Shown: piece by piece, positions 43,411-51,945 of the stretch
How the letters are laid out: each line of letters opens with the position of its first letter
Position numbering within the stretch: position 1 is the first letter of the stretch
Assembly (NCBI RefSeq): GCF_024707485.1
Contig: NZ_CP102602.1
Coordinates: 62,001 to 126,000, forward strand
Length of the DNA: 64,000 nt
Source: Thermococcus thermotolerans
GTDB lineage: Archaea; Methanobacteriota_B; Thermococci; Thermococcales; Thermococcaceae
Reading direction: 5' to 3'
Translations under genes and position numbers: made by a program
Notes under the pieces: model-generated
Database searches by the model: none
Seen by the model: only the letters and a program-made list of their open reading frames with translations
What the model was told of the DNA's origin: nothing

Positions 43411-45783
43411 ATGTATCTCCGCCGCGATATAATCGAGCCCCGCGTTTATCAGGAGGTAATCTACGCCCGCTGTAAGGAGACCAGCTGCCTCGTGGTTCTC
43501 CCAACGGGGCTGGGAAAGACGTTGATAGCGATGCTCATAGCCGATTACAGGCTCTCGAAGTACGGTGGTAGAGTCCTCATGCTCACCCCGACGAAGCCCT
43601 TAGCGCTCCAGCACGCCGAGAGCTTCAGGCGGCTCTTTGACCTCTCTCCGGAGAAGATAAACGTCCTTACAGGCGAGCTCTCGCCCAAGCAGAGGGCAGA
43701 GCTGTGGGAGAGGAGTGTTATCGTTACTGCCACGCCCCAGACCGTTGAAAACGACATCCTCACCGGAAAAATCTCCTTAGAGGACGTTGTTCTGCTCGTT
43801 TTTGACGAGACCCACAGGGCGGTGGGGAACTACTCCTACGTCTTCATAGCCGGGGAGTACCTTAAAACCGCTAAACACCCGCTCGTGCTCGGCCTCACGG
43901 CCTCCCCTGGGAGCGACGAGGAGAGGATACGTGAGATTGTGAAGAACCTCGGGATAGAGCGCATCGAGATTAGGACGGAGAGCTCGCCCGACGTCAAACC
44001 CTACGTGCAAAGAATGAGCTTCGAGTGGGTGAAGGTCGAGCTCCCCGGCATCTACAAGGAGGTGCGGAAGCTCCTCCGGGAGATGCTCAAGGAGAGCCTC
44101 AAGCCCCTTGCCCAGTTCAGGCTCGTCTCGACCTACTCGCCGGACATCTCAAAGAGGGAAGTCCTACAGGCGGGCTCGAAGATAAACCAGGAGGTCGCGC
44201 GGGGCAACTACGAGCTCGGCCGGCTTAGAATGTACCAGGCCAAGGCGGTGAAGCTGCAGCACGCGATAGAACTGCTTGAGACTCAGGGGCTGACGGCTCT
44301 CCGTGCCTACCTCAAGAAGCTCAGGGAGGACAGGAGGACGAAATCCAGCAGGCAGCTCATGGAAGATCCGCGCATGAGGAAGGTGATATACCTCCTCGTC
44401 CAGGCGAAGGAGCTCGGCCTCGACCACCCGAAGATGGAGAGCATGTTGAGTCTGATTAAGGAACAGCTGAAGAAAAAGCCGAACTCAAAAATCATAGTCT
44501 TCACGAACTACCGCGACACCGGGAGGAAGATCGTCGAGGTTCTCCGCGGTGAGGGAGTAACAGCCGAGCGCTTCATCGGCCAGGCGAGCAGGAGCAACGA
44601 CCGGGGGATGAGCCAGAGGGAGCAGAAAGAAGTCCTCGACAGGTTCTCGCGCGGTGAGTTCAACGTTTTGGTGGCCACGAGCGTTGGCGAGGAGGGCCTT
44701 GATGTTCCGGAGGTCGATCTCGTCGTCTTCTACGAGCCTGTGCCCTCGGCCATAAGGAGCATCCAGAGGCGCGGAAGAACCGGGAGGCACAGGCCGGGAA
44801 GGGTCGTTATACTGATGGCCAAAGGGACCCGCGACGAGGCCTACTACTGGAGCTCAAGGCGAAAGGAGAAGGGCATGTTCGAGGCTATAAAAAAGATAGC
44901 CCGTGAACTTGAAAAAGCTCATCCACACCGGGCTGAAATAAGGGGAAAGGTTCCGGAGCGTGTTGAGATGCCTTCGAAGGGGAAGATAACCCCGCTCGAT
45001 GAGTTCCTGAAGCCGAAGGAAAAGTCAGAAAAGGCCACGGAAAAAGAGAAAAAAGCCGAGAAACCCACGCCTTCTAAGGAAGTCTACGAGAAGCTCCCGA
45101 TAAAGCCGGTTTTTGTGAAAAAACCGAAGGGGATAGTCGTTTACGTTGACAACCGCGAGCTTAGAAGCGGCGTTCCAAAGCACCTGAAGGAGCTCGGGGC
45201 CGAGATAGAGGTCAGGACTCTCGATGTGGCCGACTACGTTGTGAGCGAGGAGGTCGGGATAGAGAGGAAGAGCGCCAACGACTTCATACAGTCCATCATA
45301 GACGGCAGGCTCTTCGACCAGGTGGAGCGCTTAAAGAGAGCCTACGAGAAGCCTGTGATAATCATAGAGGGCGAGCTTTACGGTATAAGGAACGTTCACC
45401 CCAACGCCATTAGGGGTGCCATAGCGGCGGTAACCCTCGACTGGGGTGTGCCGATACTGTTCTCCTCCGGAACTGAAGAGACTGCCCAGTTCATTTACCT
45501 CATGGCCAAGCGCGAGCAGGAGGAGAGAAAGAAGGAGGTTCGCCTGAGGAGCGAGAAGAAGGCGCTAACCCTCGCCGAGAGGCAGCGTTTGATAGTTGAG
45601 GGCCTCCCCTACGTCTCGTCCACACTCGCGAAGAGGCTCCTCCGGCACTTCGGAAACGTTGAACGGGTTTTCACTGCCACGGAGGAGGAGCTCCAGGAAG
45701 TCGAGGGAATAGGCAAAAAGAAGGCGAGGGAGATAAGAAAGGTGATCACCGCACCCTACGTCGAGGACGAGGACAAAGCTTAA
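43411..45783 (+). CDS. Hef helicase-nuclease
   Basis: A 790-residue Hef, the archaeal FANCM/XPF relative that processes stalled forks. The superfamily 2 helicase (about 1-500) has PTGLGKTLIAML, VFDETHRAVG, GLTASPG and SIQRRGRTGR. A charged linker of Lys and Glu leads to the XPF-type nuclease with VYVDNRELRSG and the active-site GIERKSANDF near residue 617. A tandem helix-hairpin-helix (VEGIGKKKAREI) closes the protein. All catalytic motifs are intact. Archaea keep either Hef or a short XPF; the long form is typical of euryarchaea. An H/ACA RNA follows 24 bases after the stop. Confidence 0.97.
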   Translation: MYLRRDIIEPRVYQEVIYARCKETSCLVVLPTGLGKTLIAMLIADYRLSKYGGRVLMLTPTKPLALQHAESFRRLFDLSPEKINVLTGELSPKQRAELWERSVIVTATPQTVENDILTGKISLEDVVLLVFDETHRAVGNYSYVFIAGEYLKTAKHPLVLGLTASPGSDEERIREIVKNLGIERIEIRTESSPDVKPYVQRMSFEWVKVELPGIYKEVRKLLREMLKESLKPLAQFRLVSTYSPDISKREVLQAGSKINQEVARGNYELGRLRMYQAKAVKLQHAIELLETQGLTALRAYLKKLREDRRTKSSRQLMEDPRMRKVIYLLVQAKELGLDHPKMESMLSLIKEQLKKKPNSKIIVFTNYRDTGRKIVEVLRGEGVTAERFIGQASRSNDRGMSQREQKEVLDRFSRGEFNVLVATSVGEEGLDVPEVDLVVFYEPVPSAIRSIQRRGRTGRHRPGRVVILMAKGTRDEAYYWSSRRKEKGMFEAIKKIARELEKAHPHRAEIRGKVPERVEMPSKGKITPLDEFLKPKEKSEKATEKEKKAEKPTPSKEVYEKLPIKPVFVKKPKGIVVYVDNRELRSGVPKHLKELGAEIEVRTLDVADYVVSEEVGIERKSANDFIQSIIDGRLFDQVERLKRAYEKPVIIIEGELYGIRNVHPNAIRGAIAAVTLDWGVPILFSSGTEETAQFIYLMAKREQEERKKEVRLRSEKKALTLAERQRLIVEGLPYVSSTLAKRLLRHFGNVERVFTATEEELQEVEGIGKKKAREIRKVITAPYVEDEDKA

Positions 45784-45807
45784 GTCTGGATTTGGGGAAA
45801 TTACACT

Positions 45808-45876
45808 GCCCCCGGGAAACCGCGGGGGATGAGCGCCTCGGCGAGCTGTGATTCCCCTTCGCTCCCCGGGGGCACA
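45808..45876 (+). ncRNA. H/ACA box guide sRNA
   Basis: A 9-bp lower stem GCCCCCGGG / CCCGGGGGC is followed directly by ACA (45874-45876). Inside, 7-base unpaired strands AAACCGC and TTCGCTC form the pseudouridylation pocket. The upper stem GGGGGA/TTCCCC carries a K-turn: tandem GA pairs (5' GA, 3' GA) with a TGT bulge, the L7Ae site. A TATA-like AGCTTAAGTC centres 25 bases before the start. Expected target form: GAGCGAA-U-N-GCGGUUU, with part of these arms pairing. Confidence 0.88.
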
Positions 45877-45884
45877 CTTCCCGG

Positions 45885-46730
45885 TTACCTCGTGACGATG
45901 GCGTTCACCCCAGCCGCGGCCAGGGTTAGTAGCTCAAAGATTTTGTAGGCTTCCTCAAGGGTTCTGGCCTCGAACTCGACCGTCTTTCCGTCAAGGCGCT
46001 TCACGAAGGGCAGCAGTTCGGCCGTGTCAGCCATGTCGCTTCTAAGGAAGCGAACCTTAACGTGGACCGGCTCTTTAGTCACGAGCGGCTTTGCCTCTCC
46101 CATCTTCAGCCTCTCAACGGCTTCTATAACTCCCTCCCTCAGCATGGCCTTTATCCTGCGCATTCCGGGGCTCTTGGCGGCGTAACGCGAGGGGGACTCC
46201 TTGAAGGGGACGCCAACTGCCCAGGGGGTGAATGTTTTAACGTCGGTCTCTATGAGCCTCCTGTCTCCGCCCACCAAGATTACAGGAATCCCCCAGCTAC
46301 CAAGGAGATAAGAATTCAGCAGGAACTCGCTCACTTCAACGCCGTTAATTTCCAGACTGTCTATTGACGCTCCACTGTAGGTGTGGTCAAAGGTCGCTCT
46401 ATCGGTACCCGCCTTGGCGTGGTAGCCAAGGAAGAGAGCTGCGTCACTCCCCCTTGCAAAGGCCACCATGCTGAGCGGCCTTGGGAAGCCCCTCACCAGC
46501 TCGATGTAGTCCGGCGTGTCCTCTGGCAGTATATTTACCATCGGCCCGTGGCTGTCCGCTATGATGATCTCCTCAAAGCCCAGCTCGTGGTGCAGTGTTT
46601 CCGCGGTGACCTTTACTATCTCGGTCGCTATCTTCCTGGCCTCCGAGTAAAGCGCTCCCTTCACGAACAGGTGCTGCCTGCTGACTATGTATGGCAGGCC
46701 CTCAAGGTCGAGGGATATGAATGCACGCAT
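45885..46730 (-). CDS. M55-family D-aminopeptidase (DppA-like)
   Basis: A 281-residue zinc peptidase starting MRAFISLDLEGLPYIVSR. The metal-binding acidic and His residues are in SLDLEG, IIADSHGPMVNIL and FLGYHAKAGT. B. subtilis DppA, the reference, removes N-terminal D-amino acids; a peptide-degrading role fits a peptide-fermenting host. The ATG at 46730 follows GGTGATGCCG. A longer frame runs into the promoter region and is rejected. The 46794-46829 inverted repeat lies upstream. Confidence 0.88.
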   Translation of the reverse strand: MRAFISLDLEGLPYIVSRQHLFVKGALYSEARKIATEIVKVTAETLHHELGFEEIIIADSHGPMVNILPEDTPDYIELVRGFPRPLSMVAFARGSDAALFLGYHAKAGTDRATFDHTYSGASIDSLEINGVEVSEFLLNSYLLGSWGIPVILVGGDRRLIETDVKTFTPWAVGVPFKESPSRYAAKSPGMRRIKAMLREGVIEAVERLKMGEAKPLVTKEPVHVKVRFLRSDMADTAELLPFVKRLDGKTVEFEARTLEEAYKIFELLTLAAAGVNAIVTR

Positions 46731-46793
46731 CGGCATCACCACGATAAAAATCGAAGCGGTAAAAGATAAGTCTTGTGGTGGATGACATAACTG

Positions 46794-46829
46794 GTGGGAA
46801 TATATGGCACGAAATTCGATAATTCCCAC
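46794..46829. promoter_or_regulatory. Inverted repeat in the divergent promoter
   Basis: GTGGGAAT and ATTCCCAC are perfect 8-base arms 20 bases apart between two divergent genes. Probable operator. The TATA box for the plus-strand gene lies just downstream. Confidence 0.5.
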
Positions 46830-46840
46830 TTATGAAAAGG

Positions 46841-46851
46841 GTTATATAGGC
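46841..46851 (+). promoter_or_regulatory. TATA box of the gene at 46882
   Basis: GTTATATAGGC follows GAAAAGG (BRE-like) and lies about 35 bases before the ATG. Confidence 0.65.
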
Positions 46852-46881
46852 TTTCTTTCATAAAATAGAGTGGTGATTGGT

Positions 46882-47121
46882 ATGCAAATCGTTGAACTCG
46901 ACATTAAATTGCCCTACGAAGGAAGGGGAAAGATTCTGAACCGTCTTTATGAAAAGGTTAGGGGCAAGATTCGGGACATACACTTCTTCCCGCCGACACT
47001 GGAGGGTATTAGCGAAATCAGGATGGAGATAGTCGAAGATGACGCTCCGAAGCTCCTCTCCGAACTCAAGAGAATAATCAAGAACGGAAAGATAACCTTC
47101 AGGGTTCTCTCCGAGGCTTAG
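46882..47121 (+). CDS. Conserved hypothetical small protein
   Basis: A 79-residue protein: MQIVELDIKLPYEGRGKILN, then a beta strand pair (ISEIRMEIVEDDAPKLLSEL) and GKITFRVLSEA. The alternating beta-alpha-beta pattern resembles a ferredoxin-like (ACT or RRM) fold, without a recognisable family. The ATG follows GGTGATTGGT, and a good TATA box precedes it. Its stop overlaps the convergent GGGP synthase gene by four bases. Confidence 0.75.
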   Translation: MQIVELDIKLPYEGRGKILNRLYEKVRGKIRDIHFFPPTLEGISEIRMEIVEDDAPKLLSELKRIIKNGKITFRVLSEA

Positions 47122-47879
47122 CCCTTTATACCCTTATTGAGCTCCTCTAGCTTTTCTCTGGCCTTCTCAAGCGAGCCGGCCTTTTCTATAGCAGTTCCGG
47201 TGACGATTATATCCGCCCCGGCTTCGACCGCTTTTCCTGCCTGCTCCCCGGTTCTTATGCCACCCCCGACTATGAGGGGAACGTCTATGACGCGCTTAAC
47301 GAGGGATATCATCTCGGGCGGAACGGGCTCCCTCGCCCCGCTTCCGGCCTCAAGATAAACGAGGCGCATTCCGAGATACTGGCCGGCTAGGGCGTAGGCC
47401 GCCGCAATCTTCGGCTTGTGCCTCGGGATTGGTTTGGCGTCACCGATCCAGCCTACCGTTTCTCCGGGTTCAACAATCAGATACGCCATTGGTATGGGCT
47501 CTATGCCGTAGCGCTTGACCGTGAACGCCCCCAGGGCCTGGGATCCGGTTATGAAGAAGGGGTTGGTTGAGTTCAGCAGGCTCATGAAGAATATGGCATC
47601 GGCGTGTTTACTTATCCCGCCGTGGGAACCGGGAAAGAGTATCGTTGGAAGACTTGAGCTCTCTTTTATGGCCTTTACAACGCCATCCAGAACGTCTCCT
47701 TCGGCTCCTGTGGAGCCGCCTACCATTATGGCGTCAACGCCGACTTCCTCGCTCATCCTTGCTATCTCTCCGGCCACTTCGGGGGTAACGTCGTCTGGGT
47801 CAATGAGAACAAAGTGGAGCTTTTCCCTTTTGAGCTTTTCATGGATGTACGACTCTACTCTCCCCAGTTCAAGCTTCAT
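47118..47879 (-). CDS. Geranylgeranylglyceryl phosphate synthase
   Basis: A 253-residue TIM-barrel enzyme that makes the first ether bond of archaeal lipids from glycerol-1-phosphate and geranylgeranyl diphosphate. FVLIDPDDVTPEVAGEIA, IMVGGSTGAEG, ILFPGSHGGISKHADAIFF, YLEAGSGAREPVP and VGGGIRTGEQA are the phosphate and prenyl contacts. The ATG at 47879 follows GGTGGAAAAA; the start lies 11 bases inside the end of the upstream gene, so both are coupled. Confidence 0.95.
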   Translation of the reverse strand: MKLELGRVESYIHEKLKREKLHFVLIDPDDVTPEVAGEIARMSEEVGVDAIMVGGSTGAEGDVLDGVVKAIKESSSLPTILFPGSHGGISKHADAIFFMSLLNSTNPFFITGSQALGAFTVKRYGIEPIPMAYLIVEPGETVGWIGDAKPIPRHKPKIAAAYALAGQYLGMRLVYLEAGSGAREPVPPEMISLVKRVIDVPLIVGGGIRTGEQAGKAVEAGADIIVTGTAIEKAGSLEKAREKLEELNKGIKG

Positions 47880-48318
47880 TTTTTCCACCGAATTCTATAG
47901 CTTCCCTCTCGCTTTTAATCCTTTTCCATTTCAGACGGAGATTTTCGAGTATCCCAACCAGAATCGCGTCCGGCTCTTCCTCGAATCTGTAGAGGTTCGT
48001 CTCTACTCTAACGTCGCTCGCACCGAAGCCTTTCACGGCCTCTCCGTGCCTGGAGACCTCAACAGAGAGCTTCTCCTCCAGTCTCTTCCCGCTGGGAATC
48101 ATGTACGCCCTCAGGAGTTCTGCATCTCTCAGGAGGAAGTCTATGTGCCAGTGGAGCTTTTTGTCCTTCCTGAAGTGCCTGGCGACCCTCTTCTCAAGGG
48201 AGTTCATGGCGGATCCGACATAAACGTAGTACCCTTTCCTTAAAACGAATCTCCTGCCCTTTGTGGTTATCTCCCTCTCCTCTGGCAGGTGGATAACGAG
48301 GAAGTACGCACCCTTCAT
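47869..48318 (-). CDS. DUF123 (GIY-YIG-like) protein
   Basis: A 149-residue protein, MKGAYFLVIHLPEEREITTK onward. GYYVYVGSAMNSLEKRVARH carries the G-Y-Y-x-Y-V-G-S core shared with GIY-YIG nucleases, with Arg and His placed as in active enzymes, and HWHIDFLL follows. DUF123 occurs alone or fused to endonuclease III in archaea and Thermotoga. The longer frame upstream is low-complexity and overlaps the divergent gene, so I start at 48318. It overlaps the GGGP synthase gene. Confidence 0.87.
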   Translation of the reverse strand: MKGAYFLVIHLPEEREITTKGRRFVLRKGYYVYVGSAMNSLEKRVARHFRKDKKLHWHIDFLLRDAELLRAYMIPSGKRLEEKLSVEVSRHGEAVKGFGASDVRVETNLYRFEEEPDAILVGILENLRLKWKRIKSEREAIEFGGKNEA

Positions 48319-48377
48319 GGAAACGACTCTCACCCAGGGTTTATAAACTCCTGACCCAACTCTTATCGGTGTGATGT

Positions 48378-48770
48378 ATGGACGAAAAGAAAAAGAGGCG
48401 CCCCATCGACGAGTTTGCCTGGCAGGAGTACGACAGGGACGAGTTTGAGGAGAAGTTTCCGGCTCTGGCAAGGGAGCTTGAGGAAGAGGGTGTTCCGATA
48501 GCAGGATACAGAACGAGTGAGAAAAAGGCAATCGCGGAAGAGGATGAGATGCAGGACTTCTCAGGTTACAATCCAACGGTCATAGACTTCCTCCGGAGAT
48601 GCGAAACGGACGACGAGGCTCTTGAGATAATCAACTGGATGGAGGAGCATGGTGAGATAACCCACGAGATGGCCAAAGAGCTCCGTATAACCCTCGTCCA
48701 GAAGGGTGTAAGGGCTTTCGGTTCTAAAAAAGAGTGGGGATGGTACGAGAAGCACAGAAAAAGGGAATGA
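48378..48770 (+). CDS. DUF2095 family protein
   Basis: A 130-residue, very charged protein. PIDEFAWQEYDRDEFEEKFP and LARELEEEGVPIAGYRT are the family core, and a helical second half (DFLRRCETDDEALEIINWME, RITLVQKGVRAFGSKKEWGW) follows. DUF2095 is conserved in Thermococcales and methanogens, with no known role. The ATG follows CGGTGTGTG-type sequence; the TATA candidate GTTTATAAAC is shared with the divergent DUF123 gene. Confidence 0.85.
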   Translation: MDEKKKRRPIDEFAWQEYDRDEFEEKFPALARELEEEGVPIAGYRTSEKKAIAEEDEMQDFSGYNPTVIDFLRRCETDDEALEIINWMEEHGEITHEMAKELRITLVQKGVRAFGSKKEWGWYEKHRKRE

Positions 48771-48771
48771 G

Positions 48772-50283
48772 TCAGATGTTCCCTATCCTCTGAAGAACCA
48801 TTCCCTCTATCCTTATCGGCTCAGTTCTCCTTGCGAAGACTATTGCTTGGTCGAGCCTCGCTTCACTCTCGGCGCGTATCGTGAATAGGGGATCGCCCTC
48901 TTTGACCTTTTCTCCAACCTTGACGTAGAGCTCTATCCCGGCTCCCTTGTCTTCGGGGGCACCGGCGGCTCTGGCTATTCCTGTGATTGCCCTGTTGTCT
49001 ATCCCTGTTATATAACCGCTGGTTGGTGCAGTGAATGTGTATGTCTTATCTCCAACGGGTATCTCTTCCGGCTTAATATCTGGGTTTCCTCCCTGTTCCT
49101 CTATGATTTCTTTCATCTTATCCCAGGCTTTTCCGCTCTCAAGTATCTCTCTCGCCATTTTCTTACCCATCCCTGCGGGAGCGACTCCTCCCATCTCAAG
49201 GAGAATGCCTGCAAGACCAGTAGCCTTCTCTATCAGGCTTCCGGGCCCTTTGCCAGTCATAAGTGCTGAGAGAGCCTCTCTGGCTTCTAGTGCCGGGCCA
49301 ACGGTGTGGCCTATAGGCTGGCCGCCGTAGGTTATGGCTACTTCCACGTACTGGCCGAGTCTTCTGCCGAGCTCTATAAAGTCCCTGGAGAGTGCCCTGG
49401 CCTGGTCGACGGTCTCGACTTTGACGCCTTTGCCCGTCGGGATATCGATGAGCACGTACTGGCTTCCCATTGCGTATTTCTTGGACATTATGCTGGCAAG
49501 CATGAGGCCGGTCGGGTCGATGCTCAGTGCACGTTCGGCCTTGATTGTTATGTCGTCAGCTGGAGCGAGGTTCAGAGCTCCGCCCCAGACCATACAGGCG
49601 CCTATCTTTTCCACTATACGTTTTATCTCGTCGAGGGAGAAGCTGACCTCTGCAAAAACCTCGACAACATCCGCCGTTCCGGCGGCGCTGGTTATCGCCC
49701 TTGAGCTGGTCTTTGGTATCGTCAATCCTGCAGCTGCAACTATGGGCACGACGAGTATGTTGGTCTTATTTCCGGGAACGCCGCCGATGCTGTGGACATC
49801 CATTATCGGCTTCCTGTCTATGTCCAGCATGTCACCGGTTTCGGCCATCGCTATCGTCAAGGCGGCTATCTCGTCCATGTCCAGACCGTTGATTTCCAGC
49901 GACGTTACAAAGGAGCTTATCTCGATATCGCGGAGCTTTCTGTCCACAATGTCCTTGATTATAGCCTCTATCTCCACCTTCCTGAGTTTCTCTCCGTGCA
50001 TCTTCTTTTTGATATAGCGGACGCTTTCTGGGGTACCGCTGGGCGTTACCAGGACAACTTCTCCTTCAGAGAAACTGTGGAGCTGGAGAATGTCCCTGCT
50101 GATTCCGATTTCGCCCTCCTTTACGAGATTGCTCACAACGACACTGCCATAAACTGTCTTTTTGCCTGCTTCAATCTTCACTAGGTCGTCCGGGTGCAAC
50201 TTGGCCTTTTTGGCTTCCTTCTCGTTGATGAAAACGGAATACCTCCCGCTGTACATGTCAAGTATCCTGACCTTGGCCTTCAT
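48772..50283 (-). CDS. AMP phosphorylase
   Basis: A 503-residue enzyme that splits AMP with phosphate into adenine and ribose-1,5-bisphosphate, feeding the archaeal type III Rubisco salvage route. The thymidine phosphorylase-like core includes [20 protein letters not shown] (phosphate loop), [19 protein letters not shown] and [20 protein letters not shown]. An N-terminal extension of about 84 residues ([20 protein letters not shown]) is characteristic of the AMP-specific group. The ATG at 50283 follows GGAGGGATGGAA and gives exactly the family length. Confidence 0.94.
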   Translation of the reverse strand: MKAKVRILDMYSGRYSVFINEKEAKKAKLHPDDLVKIEAGKKTVYGSVVVSNLVKEGEIGISRDILQLHSFSEGEVVLVTPSGTPESVRYIKKKMHGEKLRKVEIEAIIKDIVDRKLRDIEISSFVTSLEINGLDMDEIAALTIAMAETGDMLDIDRKPIMDVHSIGGVPGNKTNILVVPIVAAAGLTIPKTSSRAITSAAGTADVVEVFAEVSFSLDEIKRIVEKIGACMVWGGALNLAPADDITIKAERALSIDPTGLMLASIMSKKYAMGSQYVLIDIPTGKGVKVETVDQARALSRDFIELGRRLGQYVEVAITYGGQPIGHTVGPALEAREALSALMTGKGPGSLIEKATGLAGILLEMGGVAPAGMGKKMAREILESGKAWDKMKEIIEEQGGNPDIKPEEIPVGDKTYTFTAPTSGYITGIDNRAITGIARAAGAPEDKGAGIELYVKVGEKVKEGDPLFTIRAESEARLDQAIVFARRTEPIRIEGMVLQRIGNI

Positions 50284-50409
50284 TTCCATCCCTCCTTTTA
50301 CACACGAGTTCACCCTATTGGACAGAAGAGTACTTAAATGTTTTCGACTGGTTGGCTGTTAAAGCAGGCCCAGCTGTTCGTATCGCTTGGCAGAGAAATG
50401 TAAAAAGAA

Positions 50410-50658
50410 TCAGCTACTGATGCCGTGTCCATACTCCGTGATGGTCAGCACGCCTGAGTGGAGTTCCCCGGTGCTCAGAAGGGCTCTCACAATATCGGGG
50501 ACCACTTCCCTCACTGCCGGGGGGAGGAGGCCTTCTCCCTTAAGATAATATCCAACCACCTCACTGAGGGGGGCGCTTACGAGCCTGCCTTTAAAAACCC
50601 GGACAACTTTGTCGTCCACCTCGACTATCCTGTCTGGATAGCCGAGCCTGACCTTCAT
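50410..50658 (-). CDS. Conserved hypothetical small protein
   Basis: An 82-residue protein, MKVRLGYPDRIVEVDDKVVR onward, with a beta-rich start and the helix PLSEVVGYYLKGEGLLPPAV. I do not recognise a family. The ATG at 50658 follows AGGTGGGGCGCT and a TATA candidate TTAAATAAAG lies upstream. It stands between the AMP phosphorylase promoter and the MinD-linked membrane protein. Confidence 0.72.
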   Translation of the reverse strand: MKVRLGYPDRIVEVDDKVVRVFKGRLVSAPLSEVVGYYLKGEGLLPPAVREVVPDIVRALLSTGELHSGVLTITEYGHGISS

Positions 50659-50746
50659 AGCGCCCCACCTCCAAGTTAAGATTAAATAAAGAGACCTTTT
50701 AAAATTTAACGCCCCAGAAATGTTTAATAACAAAAGGACTAGAAAA

Positions 50747-50995
50747 CTAAAGGTTCATTACTTCCTCTTCTATTGACTCCTCAAGGGTCTTCTCCCACTC
50801 CTCGACATCAAAGTCAACTAGCTCGCTCTCAAGGTCCTCCTTGAGGCTGGTGACACGCCTCTTGAGGGCACTCTTGGTCTCTTCGTCGTAAACGACGTAG
50901 TAGGGGTTGCTCTTGGCTGAATAGTAGAGCATAAGGAGGACGATGTTGAGCACTATGAGAATGACCACTATTCCGTAAAGCAGTGCCTCGGCCAT
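50747..50995 (-). CDS. Small membrane protein coupled to minD
   Basis: An 82-residue protein with one transmembrane helix at the start (LLYGIVVILIVLNIVLLMLY) followed by a basic region and an acidic helical tail (EEWEKTLEESIEEEVMNL). Its ATG overlaps the MinD stop in TAATG, so it is translated with MinD. A membrane partner of MinD is possible. No known domain. Confidence 0.8.
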   Translation of the reverse strand: MAEALLYGIVVILIVLNIVLLMLYYSAKSNPYYVVYDEETKSALKRRVTSLKEDLESELVDFDVEEWEKTLEESIEEEVMNL

Positions 50996-51774
50996 TACCT
51001 CTTCCCTCCAAACAGCGCTTTGAAGACCCTCTTAATCGGGCTCTCTGGTTCGGGCGCCTGCCACTTAATTCCTGCGAGCTTGGCCGCGAGCTGCTTGATA
51101 GCTATGGCCGCCGGACTCGTCGGGTTCTTTATGACGAGCGGTACACCGTAGGCACTTGCGCGCTTGACCTCGGGATCCTCGGGTATCATCGCGAGGACGG
51201 GGACCTCAAGTATTGCCTCTATCTCCTCCTGAGTCAGTTCGGTCTTCTCGTTGGTGACCCTGTTGAGTATGGCTCCAAGCGGGAGGGTTCCAAGCTTCTC
51301 TGCGATGAGCTTGGTCTTGAGACTGTCAGTTATGGCCGAAATCTCCGGGTTAGTAACTATTATCAACTCCTTGCCTATAAGAAGCGCCGTAACCGATGTC
51401 ATCTCAAGACCGGCTGGGGCATCGATAAGGACAAAGTCTGCCATCTGTCCGATTTCCCTGATCAGCTGTCTGAGCTTCTCCGGCTTGGCCTTTTTAATCT
51501 TTTCAAGGCTTAATCCACCGGGTATTACTTTGACCCCCGCGGGGCCTTCATAGATTGCATCCTTAAGATCAGCCTCCCCTGCGAGGACATCATGGAGTGT
51601 TATTGGGATATCCTCCATACCGAGAACAAGGCTGAGATTTGCCATGGTTATATCGGCATCCAGCAGGATGACCTCCTTTCCGAACTGGGCCAGGGCGACA
51701 CCCAGATTGGCAACAGTCGTTGTTTTACCAGTTCCTCCTTTTCCCGATGCAAAAACAATTGAGCGACCTTCCAA
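50995..51774 (-). CDS. minD: MinD ATPase with membrane-targeting tail
   Basis: A 259-residue MinD: FASGKGGTGKTTTVANLG (Walker A, signature Lys), LLDADITMANLSLVLG and LIDAPAGLEMTSV. Unlike the paralogue at 30 kb it ends SPIKRVFKALFGGKR, an amphipathic helix of the MinD membrane-targeting type. Start chosen at TTG 51774 (MEGRSIVFAS) behind GGGGGTG; GTG at 51783 is an alternative. A TATA box CGTATAAAATC lies about 65 bases upstream. Confidence 0.92.
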   Translation of the reverse strand: MEGRSIVFASGKGGTGKTTTVANLGVALAQFGKEVILLDADITMANLSLVLGMEDIPITLHDVLAGEADLKDAIYEGPAGVKVIPGGLSLEKIKKAKPEKLRQLIREIGQMADFVLIDAPAGLEMTSVTALLIGKELIIVTNPEISAITDSLKTKLIAEKLGTLPLGAILNRVTNEKTELTQEEIEAILEVPVLAMIPEDPEVKRASAYGVPLVIKNPTSPAAIAIKQLAAKLAGIKWQAPEPESPIKRVFKALFGGKR

Positions 51775-51945
51775 AGTTAACACCCCCGATATGAGCGGTG
51801 ACCGCCCTTCTCTATAAAGCGTTTCAAACTTTCCGATTTTATACGGAGTGCAGTCTTTGTGTGTATGAAGTATGCAGGCAATGCTTTTATTTTTTGCGGT
51901 TCATCCAGGGATAGAAAGAAAAGATGGAAGAAACTTATACGTAGT

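Noticed and set aside
48319-48576. N-terminal extension of the DUF123 protein
   Set aside because: Low-complexity Pro/Ser/Arg translation opposite the DUF2095 gene; family core starts at MKGAYFLV.
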